A stretch of 64,000 bases of DNA from the NCBI GenBank assembly GCA_018287875.1, contig JAGVVL010000022.1:4712001-4776000 (forward strand). The letters are read 5' to 3'. The position numbers were made by a program, and so were the translations under genes. A model generated the notes under the pieces. That model had not been told where the DNA came from. It made no database searches and worked only from the letters and a program-made list of their open reading frames with translations. Source of the stretch: Nigrospora sphaerica (taxonomy: Eukaryota > Ascomycota > Sordariomycetes > Amphisphaeriales > Apiosporaceae). Of this stretch, positions 21,850-33,608 are shown in pieces; position 1 is the stretch's first letter; every line of letters begins with the position of its first letter.

Positions 21850-24800
21850 CTAGCTGATGAGTTGATTCGCTAGCTGGAACATTCCCAGCCTGCCCGAACG
21901 GAGTAGCCATCTGGCTATAATCCCTGCTTTCCCTGGGGTATCGAGCATCCTGTCCGTGTCTATCGGTTCTCCAAGAGCTTGAATAAGATGCTCTCGTCTT
22001 TCTCTCTCCCTTAGGCAGAAAACGAGGATATGCCGGACGGTCTCCCTACCCTGACCGCAGTCGCACCATGGGCTGTCGAAGCCTGGAACCCTGCGTTTAA
22101 AGAGAAAGTCTCGTAACCCGATCTTGCTAGTCCTCGCCTGGATGAGGATCGAGCTTTCCGCCTTGTGGAGTCCCTTGTGGAGCTTGAGGACGTGCTTGTC
22201 TGGCGGCATCTTGGTTGCTGCCGGTGCTCGCGCTGTTCGGTTTTCCTGCGTTTGCTGCCATCTCTGGAGCCAGTCTCTCTCCTCGGCCTTGCTTGCTGAA
22301 TCTCCAGCCAGCCATTCGTCTAGCCATTTCTTGCGGTCGGGAACTTCTGGACCTTTAGGCCTGCGCCGTCGAGTCGGCCTTGTTAGGATCCACCTAGCTG
22401 CTATGTCGCATCTAGCTTGGATAAGTGATGCGATACGCGGCTGCTGGAGCCTCTCTTCCGACGCCGCCACTCTTTTATTAAGCCATACCTCTAGGGGTGA
22501 TACGTAGGCTTCTGTTTCTAGTGTCGTGGCTGCTGTCGCCTTGAAAGCCCCTGTGACCTTGCGGAGGCACTCGGTCTGGATATCGCCTAGTGTCTTAGCC
22601 CTGTTTTTCGAGATGTGGTGGTGCCATTCTGAGGCTCCATAGCCTATAGCAGACCGCACGACGGCTATATAGACTTGGCGGGCTCGCTGGAGAGACGCAC
22701 CCCATGTCGAGGCTGCTATGCGGTCCAGGGCATAGACCTGCGTTGCCATCTTCTTGGAGATCGACTGGATGTGGGTGTCCCAGCGGAGGCGTCTATCCAC
22801 CTGGATACCGAGGACGCGGCAGGAGTCTTCTGGCTTAATTTCGTGGCCTTCCAGGGCTATCTTCGTGTCCGGACCCTTCCGTCTTCGGGAGAAGTGGACC
22901 AAGTGGTATTTCTTAACTGCAAAGGTCATGCCATGGCTGACTGCCCATTCTTTGCAGACCCTGTGAGCGGCTTCCAGTCGCTCGCAGGTCTGCTCTGGGT
23001 CTAAGCCGAAGCCCACGAGGTTCGTGTCGTCTGCGAAAGCTATGGCAGCTATCCCTGGGACGGCGCGGAGAGCTTTGTAAAGACCAGCTGTATAGAGGCA
23101 GAAGAGAATAGGTGACAGGGGCGAGCCTTACGGAACGCCAGCTGGGACCGGGATCTCATCCGATTCCTGGCCATCGAAAAACAGCGTTGTTAATCGGTTA
23201 GATAGGAAGCTTCGGATCCAGTTAATGGTCCATATAGGGACCCTTAACGCTCGTAGGTTGGCGAGGAGCCTTCCATGGTCGACGGAGTCGAAAGCCCCCG
23301 AGATATCCAGCGAGAGGAGGGTTGCTGTGCCCCTATATTTCCAGGCTGTACGAACTAGGTCCGTTAGTAGCCGCAGAGCAGTCTCCGTGGAACGACCTTT
23401 CCGGTTACCCATCTGTTCGTCTGGGAGGAGTCCATTCTCTTCGGCAAAGCTGGCTAGCCGTTGCGCTAGCAGGCTCTCGATCGCCTTGCCCATGGTGTTG
23501 AGCAAGGCGATAGGTCTCCATCCGCCGGCTTGGTGGTATTCGCTTGGCTGCTTTCCTGGTTTCCGAAGGATAACGGTGACTGCTTTCCGGAACGCTCTAG
23601 GATAATATCCTATACGCCAGCATGCCTCTGTTAGAGAGGCTAGAGCTCGGTAAAGTGGCTTTCCTAGACGCTTCAGGAATCCGTTCGGGAGCTGGTCCGG
23701 TCCAGGTGCTTTCCACTGTCCGGCCTTAGTAAGGACGTCCTGTACTTGCTCCGTTGTTACCTCGTAATCGATATTAAGAGGCGGTGCGAACCGGTTTGTT
23801 GTTCGGAAACCGGTCGGCGTAGCTTTAGGAGGAGGATAGAACCTCGCGCGGAAGGCCTCTGCTTTCTCCTTATGCGTCGTTGCTTCGCCTTGCGGTGTAT
23901 AGAGCGTGGGGACGGCTGGGGGTAGCGGCGGCGCGGCCCCTTCAGTTCTGGCCCATCTTGCGATGCTCCAGATACCAGCTGGCTGGCTGGAGGCCTCGTG
24001 TAGCATGCTTCTCCAGGTCGATGTTTTCGCTTCGCGGATTGCCTTCTTTTTCGATAGAGATGCTTATCGGAGGGCTCGCCAGGCTACGTCCGTTCTGTCG
24101 GAAAGCCATGTCCGCTGGGCTCTTCTCTCCTCTTCTATGAACTCCTTTATGTTACGGTTCCACCAGGCCTTGCCTCTCCCCTTAGAACGACGGGGGGGTG
24201 CCGCGAGGTCGGCTATCCGAGTTAGCTCTTTGGTCAACATTTCGGTGTATCCGTCGATCTCTTCTGGTGTCTTAAGTAGCCCTGGCTGCGGTAGGTGTGC
24301 GGCTTCTGCCTTCGCTTGGTCGTAATCGGCTGTTTTCCAGCTGCGTCGCGGTCTATCCTGAGGATCGCTTCGAGATCCAGCCACGCGTATCACCTGTGGG
24401 AGGTGGTCGGATCCAGCATATGGAGCATACCCGTCGTAAGCAGCCCTGAGATCGTCCGTGGTCCACGCTAGGTCGATCGTAGAGTCTGCGCACCCTTTTC
24501 GAGTCCATGTCGGTGTTCCAGGAGGTGTGATCAGCTGGAGCCTCCAGGATTCTGCTAGCTGGAGCAGCTTATCGGCCGCTCTATGGGGCCGGACGTTGTG
24601 TCCTCCCCAGATGGGGTGGTGGACGTTAAAGTCGCCTACGAGGACTGTTCGTTTTAGCTGGGGTCCGGCGTGGAGAGCTTCGATAGCTGGCAGGTCTGAT
24701 CTGCTTATGGACCTAGGAGGAGGCGAGTATACGCAGATAACCGTTATAGGACCGTCAGGTAGCTGGATCGTGAGGTGACACCTGTCTGGCTGCGCCTTGT

Positions 24801-25038
24801 AAGTCCACTGCGCTGGGGGGTACTTCTTATTAATGTAGATGCATGCTCTGCCTCCCTCGGTGGCATAGAGAAGGTAGTACGGAGAGGATCTCGGGCAGTA
24901 GGTAGTCGGTATATGCGGGTTCTTCCAGGGCTCTTGTATAGCTAGGACGTCGTACTCTTCGTGGATAGCCTCGACCGCCGGTATCTGCGCTTTCTTGCTT
25001 TTCCGCGTGTTCCAGTGTAGGATCCTTAGAGCTGTCAT
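21850..25038 (-). pseudogene. LINE B2 ORF2: endonuclease and reverse transcriptase, two stops
   Basis: About 1062 codons. The endonuclease/exonuclease/phosphatase fold is at residues 1-220, with LHWNT, IQEPW, GDFNVHHPIWG and AGSDHLP carrying the metal-binding and catalytic residues. The reverse transcriptase follows with motif A LDISGAFDSVDH, motif B around GVP-GSPLSP and motif C FADDTNL. The C-terminal region ends in a CXC...HX4C zinc motif, and no RNase H is visible. A TAA at 24064-24066 replaces CAA of sister copies, and another TAA in motif B (just below 23131) replaces CAG. The protein would nick the target and prime reverse transcription there. Confidence 0.9.
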
Positions 25039-26399
25039 TGGCGGGCGTAGATGCTGTCCTGCGTCGATTCCGGCGTTTCGATATCCATGTCGTCTATCGC
25101 TTCGTGGGTTCTGCTGCGGGCTCTGCCAGTGCTTCTAGTACGGCAGCTGGTTGCTCGACGCTTCCGCGGCTGTACTGTCTGCCAGTCTTCGGCTGTTGGC
25201 TTAGGGGGTTCTTGCGGGGGCAGTGCGAATCCCTTCGGTCTCGTGATGTAAGCAGCCTTGGCGATCTGGACCTGCTCCTGGCGGACTGGGCAGTCCTTGG
25301 ACCACGCCGTGTGTGGTCCTCGACATGCAGGACAGCAGTATCGGCTTTGATTCTCCGTTTCGGGGCATTCTTTATCGTTATGCTTAGTCGAAGAGCAGAG
25401 TCCGCACCTTCGTGCGTGACGGCAGACTCGGGCAATGTGTCCGTATCGATAGCAGTGGTAGCACTGCTTGAGTTGCGCTCCTTCGGCGAAAGGCTCACAT
25501 GGATAGTACCCGTACTGCCAGATAAGGCCGTCTCGGCATAGCTGCTCTGCTTGCTGAACAGTAGCGACGGCGATATATAGGGTCGTGACCTTCCTGGGCG
25601 ACGTCTTGGCGTTGCGAGGGAGCTTTGTTTCTAGGACGTCGATAGGGCCTCCTGGTTGGTTCCGAAGCTGGGTTCCTAGCTGTCCTAGGTTCGTTTCTGC
25701 GGCTTCCTTGTTGATGCCATGGGCTACCACCAGGATTTTTCTCTTCTGGATAGAGGCGTTCTCTCCGAAGGCCTCGGCGGTCCAGGCTAGGTCGGCTTCC
25801 AAGGCCTGTTTTTCTGCTGTTGTTTTGCATGTGACAGCGTAGTCTCCACTGGGGAGCTTCCGTGCTGCTACTGCTGCCTCTCTCCCTGTGGCGGCGTTGA
25901 TCTTGCGTACGATCTCTGCGTAGGTGCGTCCTTCTGCCTCTGCGGCCTTAACTGTGATCTCTCGTTCCTGCCGTGGAGGCAGTGCCTTGGCTGTCTGGGG
26001 GGCTCTAGGTGCGGGGGTAGCAGTTATAGTGGAAGCAGCAGCTGCGTACATCTTAGGGGCTTTAATGTCTTTATAGATAGCCTGTAGCGTGTTCTCGATA
26101 GCGTTGATGCGCTTTTCGATGCTAGTGCAGCTGTTTAGCCCCTCGGCTGTCTGGGCCGCCTCTAGGATCGGAATGGCGGTCTGGGCGGCTGCGGCTATAG
26201 CTGCCATATCCGGTTCACCGGCTAGGAAGCGTTTGAAGCTGTTGACCGCGCTGCGTATGGTATCTAGACCAGGTCTAGGTGCTGTGAGGCTGCTTGGCGA
26301 TGGCGTTCTCGAGTCCGGAGGCGATAGCTCAAGCGGTGGGGCGGGCCGTTGGAGGCTCTCACCACCCGCGCTTTGCCTCGAGGGTGGTGAATCGACCAT
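25035..26399 (-). CDS. LINE B2 ORF1, gag-like zinc-knuckle protein (454 aa, intact)
   Basis: The N-terminal third is rich in Ser/Pro and Ala with a possible coiled coil. The central part (residues about 150-270) is the conserved ORF1 RNA-binding region. Residues about 320-375 hold three CCHC knuckles (CYHCYRYGHIARVC, CGLCSSTKHNDKEC and one starting CCPAC). A basic tail rich in Arg/Ser follows. It probably coats LINE RNA and aids its return to the nucleus. The ATG at 26397-26399 is the first in frame after a 114 bp leader. The TGA overlaps the ORF2 ATG, so ORF2 may be translated by termination and reinitiation. Confidence 0.9.
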   Translation of the reverse strand: MVDSPPSRQSAGGESLQRPAPPLELSPPDSRTPSPSSLTAPRPGLDTIRSAVNSFKRFLAGEPDMAAIAAAAQTAIPILEAAQTAEGLNSCTSIEKRINAIENTLQAIYKDIKAPKMYAAAASTITATPAPRAPQTAKALPPRQEREITVKAAEAEGRTYAEIVRKINAATGREAAVAARKLPSGDYAVTCKTTAEKQALEADLAWTAEAFGENASIQKRKILVVAHGINKEAAETNLGQLGTQLRNQPGGPIDVLETKLPRNAKTSPRKVTTLYIAVATVQQAEQLCRDGLIWQYGYYPCEPFAEGAQLKQCYHCYRYGHIARVCRHARRCGLCSSTKHNDKECPETENQSRYCCPACRGPHTAWSKDCPVRQEQVQIAKAAYITRPKGFALPPQEPPKPTAEDWQTVQPRKRRATSCRTRSTGRARSRTHEAIDDMDIETPESTQDSIYARQ

Positions 26400-26513
26400 T
26401 TCTAGGGTAATTGGGGCCCTAGGAACTGTTTCCGGGCTATCCGGTGGGTTTCAGAGTCGTGGTTGTGAAGTTATCGCCGTGTGGGGTCGGTTTCGAAAAG
26501 TTTTTTCTCTCTC

Positions 26514-26526
26514 CAGTTCGTGGTAT
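26514..26526. repeat. 13 bp target-site duplication of LINE B2, right copy
   Basis: Repeats 21646-21658 and marks the 5' end of the LINE transcript unit. Confidence 0.85.
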
Positions 26527-27147
26527 GCCGCTTCGGCTGTCGTCGATAAACTGCGGTGCCAAGAAGCGGTTCACGCCTGCTCTTATCTATCTTCCCTCTC
26601 CCCTCGTGTCTAATAATTGTGTTGTGTAGCTGAACACGCTGTTCGCGCCAGCATTACGCGTGCACGAGGTACCGCGCCGTAAGCCAGGGGCAATCATCGA
26701 ATGCACGCCGGACTCGGGCGCTTGGGTTTAAGAGTCCTATGAACTCGTAGACGGGATATCCGGTAATTGAACCATTTACTGCCCTCCACCACAAGGGGCT
26801 CTGGGAAGTACCTGCTGTCCCCATACCAACTCTGCCGCACGTGTGTTCTAAGTAGGTACCTAAGTTTTTCGAACGCCGGCGCTACGGAGATCGAAGGCGT
26901 ATATTTGGGGAGGTCGGCGAGTTGCACATAATCTCAGCAGAGACTGACTGCTCGTCCCATCACGCGGCCACTTGATACGTGGCGGGGGTAGGTAAACAGT
27001 AATAAGGTGCGGTATCCTTATCAAGGAGGGGTCCTGCTACCCCACCTACCTAGTTGGGATATCGCACCATAGATAGTTTCCTGCCCTGACAGCCACTTCG
27101 TGGCCGGCGGACGGAAGACATCATCTTTCCCCTTCACCCCAGTCTAC
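26527..27147. other. Host sequence between head-to-head LINEs B2 and C
   Basis: About 0.6 kb with no convincing gene, microsatellite or terminal repeat. Confidence 0.5.
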
Positions 27148-27651
27148 ACCATATCACGGCCTCACCTGGCAGTATGGTTACTATCCATGTGAGCCTTTCA
27201 CCGAAGGAGGTCAGCTTAAGCAGTGTTACCGCTGTTATCAGTATGGAAATATCGCCCGCGTCTGCCGCCACGCACACAGGTGCGGGCTCTGCTCCTCAAC
27301 TAAGCATAACGACAAAGAATGCCCAGAAACAGAGAACAAGAGCCGGTACTGCTGTCCAGCATGCCGAGGACCACACACTGCGTGGTCTAAGGAGTGTCCA
27401 GTCCGCCAAGAGCAGGTCCAGATCGCTAAGGCTGCTTATATCACGAGACCGAAGGAATTCGCACTGCCCTCGCAAGAGCTTCCCAAGTTAACAACCGGAG
27501 ACTGGCAAACAGTACGGCCGCGAAAGCGTCGAGCAACTAGTTACCGCACCAGAAGCACGGGCAGAGCCCGTAGCAAACCCACGAAGAGGCAGACGACGTG
27601 AACATCGAAACGCCGGCGTCAACGCAGGATAGTATCCATGCCCGACCATGA
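27148..27651 (+). pseudogene. LINE C ORF1, C-terminal fragment
   Basis: It encodes the three zinc knuckles (CYRCYQYGNIARVC, CGLCSSTKHNDKEC and the third CCPAC type) and part of the basic tail. A stop falls in the tail near 27600, and the terminal TGA overlaps the ORF2 ATG at 27648-27651 as ATGA. The N-terminal half is missing. Confidence 0.8.
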
Positions 27652-30600
27652 CAGCGATGAGAATCCTACACTGTAACACGCAGAAAAGCAAGAAAGCACA
27701 GACACCGGCAGTCGATGCCATCTCCGAAGAGTACGACATCCTAGCTATCCAAGAGCCTTAGCAAACCCACATATGCCGACCACCTACTGTCCGAGCTCCT
27801 CTCCGTAATACCTACTCTTTGCCGCCGAGGGAGGTAGATCATGCATCTACATTCACAAGAAGTACCTCCCAGCGCAGTGGACCTACGAGGCGCAGCCAGA
27901 TAGGTGCCACTTCACGATCCAGCGGCCTGATGGTCCTATAACAGTCATCTGCGTATATTCATCCCCTAGGCCCAAAAGCAGACCAGACCTGCCAGCTATC
28001 GAAGCCCTCTATACCGGACCCTAGCCGAGACGAACGGTCCTCGTGGGCGACTTCAACGTCCACCACCCCGCCTGGGGAGGATACAACGTACGGCCTTATA
28101 AGGCAGCCGATACGCTGCTCCAGCTAGCAGAATCCTAGAGACTCTAGCTGATCACACTTTCTAGCACATAGACGTGGACTCGAAAAAGATACGCGGACTC
28201 TACCATCGACCTAGCGTGGGCCACCGAAGATCTCCGGGTTGCATACGACGGATATGGCCCGTACGCTGGATCTGACCACCTCCCCTAGGTGATACGCGTA
28301 GCCGGACCTCAAAGCGACCCTCAGGATAGGCCTCGGCGAAGCTGGAAAACAGCCGACCACAACTAAGCTAAAGTGGAGGCAGCACACCTACCACAGCTAG
28401 GGCGACTCTAGACACCAGAAGATGTCGACAGATACACTGAGACGTTAACCAAAGAGCTAACCCGGATAGCCGACTTAGTTGCCACCTCCGCCACTCTAAG
28501 GGAAGAGGCAAGACTTAGTGGTACCACGAAATAAAACACGCTACAGAGACAGAGAGAAGAGGCCAGCGGACATGGCTCTCCGATAGGACAGATGCAGCCT
28601 GGCGAGCTCTCCGGCAGGCATCTCTCTCGGAAAAGAAGGCGATCCGCGAGGCAAAGACAGCGACCTGGAGAAATATGCTCCACGAGGCCTCTAGCCAGCT
28701 AGCTGGCGTCTGGAACATCGCGAGATGGGCCAGAACCGAAGGGGCCGCGCCGCTATTACCTCCAGCCGTCCCCACGCTACACACGCCGCGAGGCAAAGCC
28801 ACGATGCACAGGGAGAAAACAGAGGCCTTCCCATGAGGTTCTATCCCCTCCCTAAAGCTATGCATACCGACGTTCTAATAACAAACCGGCTCGCAGCGCC
28901 TCTCGAAATCGACGGCAAGGTGACAGCGGAGCAGGTCTAAGACGTCCTAAATAAGGCAGGCCAGCGGAAGGCACCTGGACTAGACCAGCTTCCGAACGGA
29001 TTCCTCAAGTGCCTAGGAAAGCCCCTCTTCTAGGCTTTCGCCTCCCTAGCGGAAGCGTGTTAGCGTATAGAATACTATTCAAGAGCATTCTGGAAAGCAG
29101 TGACTCTCATCTTCCGAAAACCAGGAAAACAGCCAAACGAGTACCACTAAGCCGGCGGTTAGAGACCTATCGCTCTACTAAACACCACAGGGAAGATGAT
29201 CGAGAGCTTACTAGCGCAAAGGCTAGCCAGCTTTATCGAAGAGAACGGGCTACTCCTAGACGAACAGATAAGCAAGCGGAAAGGACGCTCCACAGAAACG
29301 GCCTTACGGCTACTAACGGACCTGGTCCGCACGACCTAGAAACATAGAGGCACCGCAACCTTCCTTGCGCTAAATATCTCGGAGGCTTTTAACTCGGCTA
29401 ACTATAGAAAGCTCCTCGATAACCTACGAACGTTAAGGGTCCTGATATAGACTATCAACTAGATCTAAAGCTTCTTATTTAACCGATTAATAACGTTATG
29501 TTTCGAGTCGGACGTGACCCCGATCCTAGCTAGTGTTCCGTAAGGCTCACCCTTATCGCTTATTCTCTTCTGTCTCTATATAACTAGCCTTTATAAGCTC
29601 TCCGTGCCATTCTAATAATAGCAACTATAGCCTTCGTAAACGATAGGAATCTCCTCGGCTTCGGCCTAGACTTAGAACAGACTTACGAGCGGCTAGAAGC
29701 CGCCCACAAGGTCTATAAAGACTACGCTATCAGCTACGGCATAACCTTCGTAGTTAAGAAATATTATCTAGTCCACTTCACCTGTAAGCGAAAGGGCCTA
29801 GATACTAGGATCGCCCTAGAATGCTACGAAATTTAATTAAGAGGACTCGTGTCGCGTACTCGGCGTCTAGATAGATCGTCGGTTACGCTAGGACACCTTT
29901 ATCTAGTCGATCTTTAAGAAGATGGCCACGTAGGTCTATGCCTTAGACCGCATAGCCAGCTCGATATGGGGTGCGTCCCTTTAGCGAGCCCGCTAAGTCT
30001 ATATAACGGTTATATAGTCCGCTATAAGCTATAAAGCTTTAGAGTGGCACTGCCAGATCTCGAAAAACAGAGCTAAGACGTTAGACGATATCTAGATAGA
30101 GTGGCTCCGCACAGTTATAGGAGCTTTCAAAGCCACGGCTGCCGCAGTAGTAGAAACGGAAGCTCACGTGCCCCCCTTAGACACGTGGCTCAACAGAAGG
30201 GTGGCGGCATCGGAAGAGAGGCTCCAGCAGCCGCGCATCTCATCATTTATTCAAGCGAGATGCGATAAGGCAGCCAGATGGATCCTAACAAGGCCAACTC
30301 GGCGGCATAGACCGAAAGGTCCGGAACTTCCCGACCGCAAGAAGTGGCTAGACGAATGGCTGGCTGGAGACTCAGCACACAAGGCTGAGGAGAAAGACTG
30401 GCTCCAGAGATGGCAGCAAAGCCAGACATCACGGCAAAACCAGACATCGCGAGCTCTAGCAGCAACTAAAAAGCCGCCAGACAAGCACGTCCCCAAGCTT
30501 CACAAGGGGCTTCACAAGGCGGAGAGTTCGATCCTCGCCCAGACAAGGGCTGGCAAGATCGGGCTGCGAGACTTCCTCTTTAAGCGTAGGGTTCCAGGCT

Positions 30601-30830
30601 TCGACAGTCCGTGGTGCAACTGTGGTCAAGGCAGGGAGACCATCTGGCATATCCTCGTTTTCTGCCCAAGGGGGGAGGAAAAGACGAGAGCATCTCGTCC
30701 AAGCTCTAGGAGAACCGATAGACAGGGATAGGATTCTCAACACTTAGGGAATGTAGGAATTATAGCGAGATGGCTACTCCGTTCGGGCAGGCTGGGCATG
30801 TTCCAGCTGGCAAATCAGCTCATCAGCTAG
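27648..30830 (+). pseudogene. LINE C ORF2, heavily mutated
   Basis: The first codons encode MTAMRILHCNTQKSKKAQ, with HCNT where sister copies have HWNT. The endonuclease, RT and C-terminal zinc regions can all be followed by eye, but dozens of TAG/TAA stops interrupt them. The RT motif C Ala-Asp-Asp near 29637 reads VND (GAC to AAC), so the catalytic site itself is damaged. The last 220 codons are much cleaner. Confidence 0.85.
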
Positions 30831-31022
30831 GAAGCGGGCATGCTGAGCCCGATCTCGGTATAGCCGGTCAGAGAGCAGGCAGAAGCGGTGCGACGCAGTG
30901 GAACCTAGGTTTTTCATCTGGCCGGACGCCAGCCCGGAACGGTTTTCCTAGGCTTAGATACGTAGGGGGTCCTCATGGCCTAGAAAGGTCGCTAGGTGTA
31001 AGAATAATAATAATAATAATAA

Positions 31023-31360
31023 CCAAAGTTATAGAATGGAACAAAAGGAACTTTTAACCCACATTCACTACATCCAATCCCCGCATTTTCCAGCCCCTCC
31101 CCCCCTCCCCCTTCCCCCCCGAAGGTTAACCCCGCATACAAAATAGCCACCCCCGCTGGGACCTAGCGGGCAATATCCGGCGGTGTAAAGCCGCTACGGA
31201 CATTTTCCGTCAGGGGTTCCATACCTTGGTTAATATTACCTGCATCCACTATAAGATTGTCACGGCTGCCGACCAAGGCCTTTCGTTATAGATTCTGGGT
31301 AGCTGGTAATGCGACTCCGTTGACGCTCCGAGACGACATCCGTACACACAGAGAGAAGCC
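31023..31360 (+). promoter_or_regulatory. Upstream region of the MFS transporter gene
   Basis: 338 bp between the LINE C tail and the transporter ATG. It contains a long C/T-rich tract at 31095-31128, which is common in fungal promoters. No specific binding site is claimed. The LINE tail lies close enough that regulation of the gene could have been altered by the insertion. Confidence 0.4.
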
Positions 31361-33097
31361 ATGGCGAAACTGACCGAGGACCAAATTGAGACGTACCCCA
31401 ACGAGAAACCCGCCATCCAGGCGCTCGAACGAAGCGATGACCCCTACTCGTTCCTGTCGGCCGACGACGCGGCTTTTATGCGGTCCTATGACGGCAAGCG
31501 AGGCAAGAGAGTGGTGCGCAAAATTGACATGCGGCTCGTGCCCGTCATGTGTCTGCTTTACCTCTGCTCCCACATCGACCGTGGCAACATCGGCAACGCT
31601 AAGATCGAGGGCATGGATAAGGACCTTGGCCTCACGGGTTCCCAGTACAACATTGCCAGCACCATCTTCTTCGTGCCCTACATCATCTTTGGTAGGAAAA
31701 GCCATGTTCCGTTGACCGGGCGAAGCTCCGTTGACACTCGCCCGCAGAGATACCGTCCAACATTGTCATCAAAAAGGTCCGCCCGAGCATCTGGATGTCG
31801 TTCCTCGTCGTATCATGGGGCATTGTCATGACGCTCATGGGCATCGTCAAGAACTTTGAGGGCATGGTCGCCTGCCGCGTGTTTCTAGGTCTTTGCGAGG
31901 TAAATTGTCTTCCATAAAGATCACCAAAAAAAGACGGGCTAAGCTGATACACCATCATGCCAGGCCGGCTTTTTCCCCGGCGCTGTCCTCATCATCAGTA
32001 GCTGGTACTCGCGGCATGAGCTACAGCAGCGCCTCGCCATCTTCTACACGGCGTCTGCCTTTTCCGGGGCGCTGAGCGGGCTATTGGCCTTTGCCATTGC
32101 GCGTATGGACGGGGCGCGCGGCATCCGGGGGTGGCGGTGGATCTTCCTTATCGAGGGTGCCGTTACTATCTCTATCGGTCTGCTCATGCCGCTCCTCATA
32201 GTCGACACGCCCGAGCGGGCGAGCTGGCTCGACGCTGACGAGAAGCGCTTTATCGACCTGCGCCTGCGCCTCTCGGGCGTGCGCACCCGGACACACACCG
32301 ACCAGGACGGCGCCGACCGCTTCTCCTGGCGCCTCCTCGCCGCTACTATGGCCGACTGGAAGATTTGGTGCGGCATCGTCCTTGCCTGGGCTAACTCGGT
32401 CCCTAACGCCGCCTTCAAGTTCACCATGCCCCAGATTATTACACAGCTCGGCTTCACCTCGTCTAAAGCCCAGCTGCTAACTGTCCCACCCTACTTTTGC
32501 GGCGGTGTCTCGGCCTGGCTCGTTGGCCGCTTCTCGGACCGCTTCGCCTGGCGCTTCCCATTCATCGTCGGGCCCTGTACCGTCCTCGTCATCGCCCTAG
32601 GCCTGCTATTTAACTTTTCCTCCGACGTCAAGAACAACGTGGCCGTCATGTACTTTGGCATCGTGCTGGCCCAGATGGGTATTTACCCCCTCCTCCCAGG
32701 TATCTCGGCCTGGGTTGGCAACAACCTGGCCTTGTCGTGGAAGCGCTCCATAGGCCTGGCCTGGCTGCTGGCCGCTGGCAACTTAGGCAGTGAGTCCCCC
32801 TCCCCCCCTCCCCCTTTTTTTTCTGTCTTTGATCCCATTGTCTGATTCTTACTTCAAGGTCTCGTTGGCACTAGCGTCTTTTTGGATATGGAAGCGCCCC
32901 GGTACCCCACCGGATACGGCACTTCACTGGGTATAGTCTGTTTAGCTGTCCTTGTGGCCTGCATCCTGGAGTTCTCTCTCTGGACGTTAAACAAGGCCAA
33001 GTCCGCCCAGTCCGAGGCCGATATCCGCTCAAAACACACGCAGGACCAGCTGGAGGCCATGGGGGAGAAGAGTCCTCTGTACCAGTACACCCTGTAA
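31361..33097 (+). CDS. MFS transporter, Dal5/Tna1-like anion:cation symporter, four exons
   Basis: Exons 31361-31691, 31748-31899, 31964-32789 and 32859-33097 give 515 residues. Introns are 56, 64 and 69 bp with GT-AG borders, and intron 2 has a GCTGATAC branch-like site. The cytosolic N-terminus leads into helix 1 at about residue 57. DRGNIGNA (residues 73-80) is the signature of the ACS branch, which carries allantoate, nicotinate, biotin-type and other organic anions across the plasma membrane with protons. Helices alternate to the end, with the usual central loop near residue 250. The length is normal and no lesion is seen. It is convergent with the cyclase gene, so the two may serve one substrate. 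The substrate itself cannot be read from sequence. Confidence 0.9.
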
Positions 33098-33608
33098 AGT
33101 TATTACCACGCGATAGTGTGTGTGGTCTTAGGCGTGGCCCTACACCCATCGTCCTAACTAAATACTGGACGATAGAATCCAAATACGAGTTTGACTTTTC
33201 ATACTTTAGTACCAGTGTTGTTTCTATTCATGCGACCACTGTAGAGGATTCTTATTAAAACGGACAGTCAAAATGGACAGAGGTTTTAGAGGAAAGATTA
33301 CTATCAGATCACAACTCCGCGTGTGCGAGACGTCTTTATTGGATACGCAAGAGTCAACACATTTGTGTTCAAGGACATATAATCCGCATCCCGTGGCATA
33401 CACGAGCCTTTGATCACGAACGTTAATCTAACATCACCCTTTACTCCCCGATTCCGTCCAATAAGCGTTTAGAGAGACGCGCTTGGACCTTACTAATACA
33501 ATTGACATAGGCAACATAAAGTTATGCACTATGTTGTTGACGCCGATTCATTATTATATTATAATGGTTTAAACACATTGTCTCCTGCAATTCCCGTTTA
33601 GTACACTC
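33098..33608. terminator. Shared 3' region between convergent genes
   Basis: About 510 bp of AT-rich DNA between the stop of the transporter (+) and the stop of the cyclase gene (-). It must hold both 3' ends. No coding signal is seen. Confidence 0.45.

Larger units (their letters stand above)
21659..26513 (-). mobile_element. Tad1-type LINE B2, full length (4.86 kb)
   Basis: This is the reference copy in the window, running from a 114 bp 5' leader to a (TAA)n-type tail and bounded by a 13 bp target duplication. It encodes an intact ORF1 (25035-26399) and an ORF2 with two nonsense codons (21850-25038) that share the tetranucleotide ATGA. Related copies are at 8213-11133, 17728-19698, 27148-31022, 41229-44513 and 58812-62041. 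The two stops are the only barrier to autonomy that I can see. Confidence 0.93.
27148..31022 (+). mobile_element. Tad1-type LINE C, 5'-truncated, unevenly RIP-damaged
   Basis: Plus-strand copy that starts within ORF1 just before the zinc knuckles and ends in an AATAATAAT tail at 31005-31022. I find no convincing target duplication. The ORF1 fragment (27148-27651) is open. ORF2 carries very many TAG/TAA codons from about 27760 to 30110, then a 187-codon open stretch at 30168-30731. The stop density is therefore patchy along a single copy. Confidence 0.9.

Noticed and set aside
27100..27160. Target-site duplications for LINEs C, D and E
   Set aside because: No matching sequence of at least 8 bp was found next to both the tail and the truncated 5' end; they may be lost or the 5' ends may be rearranged.
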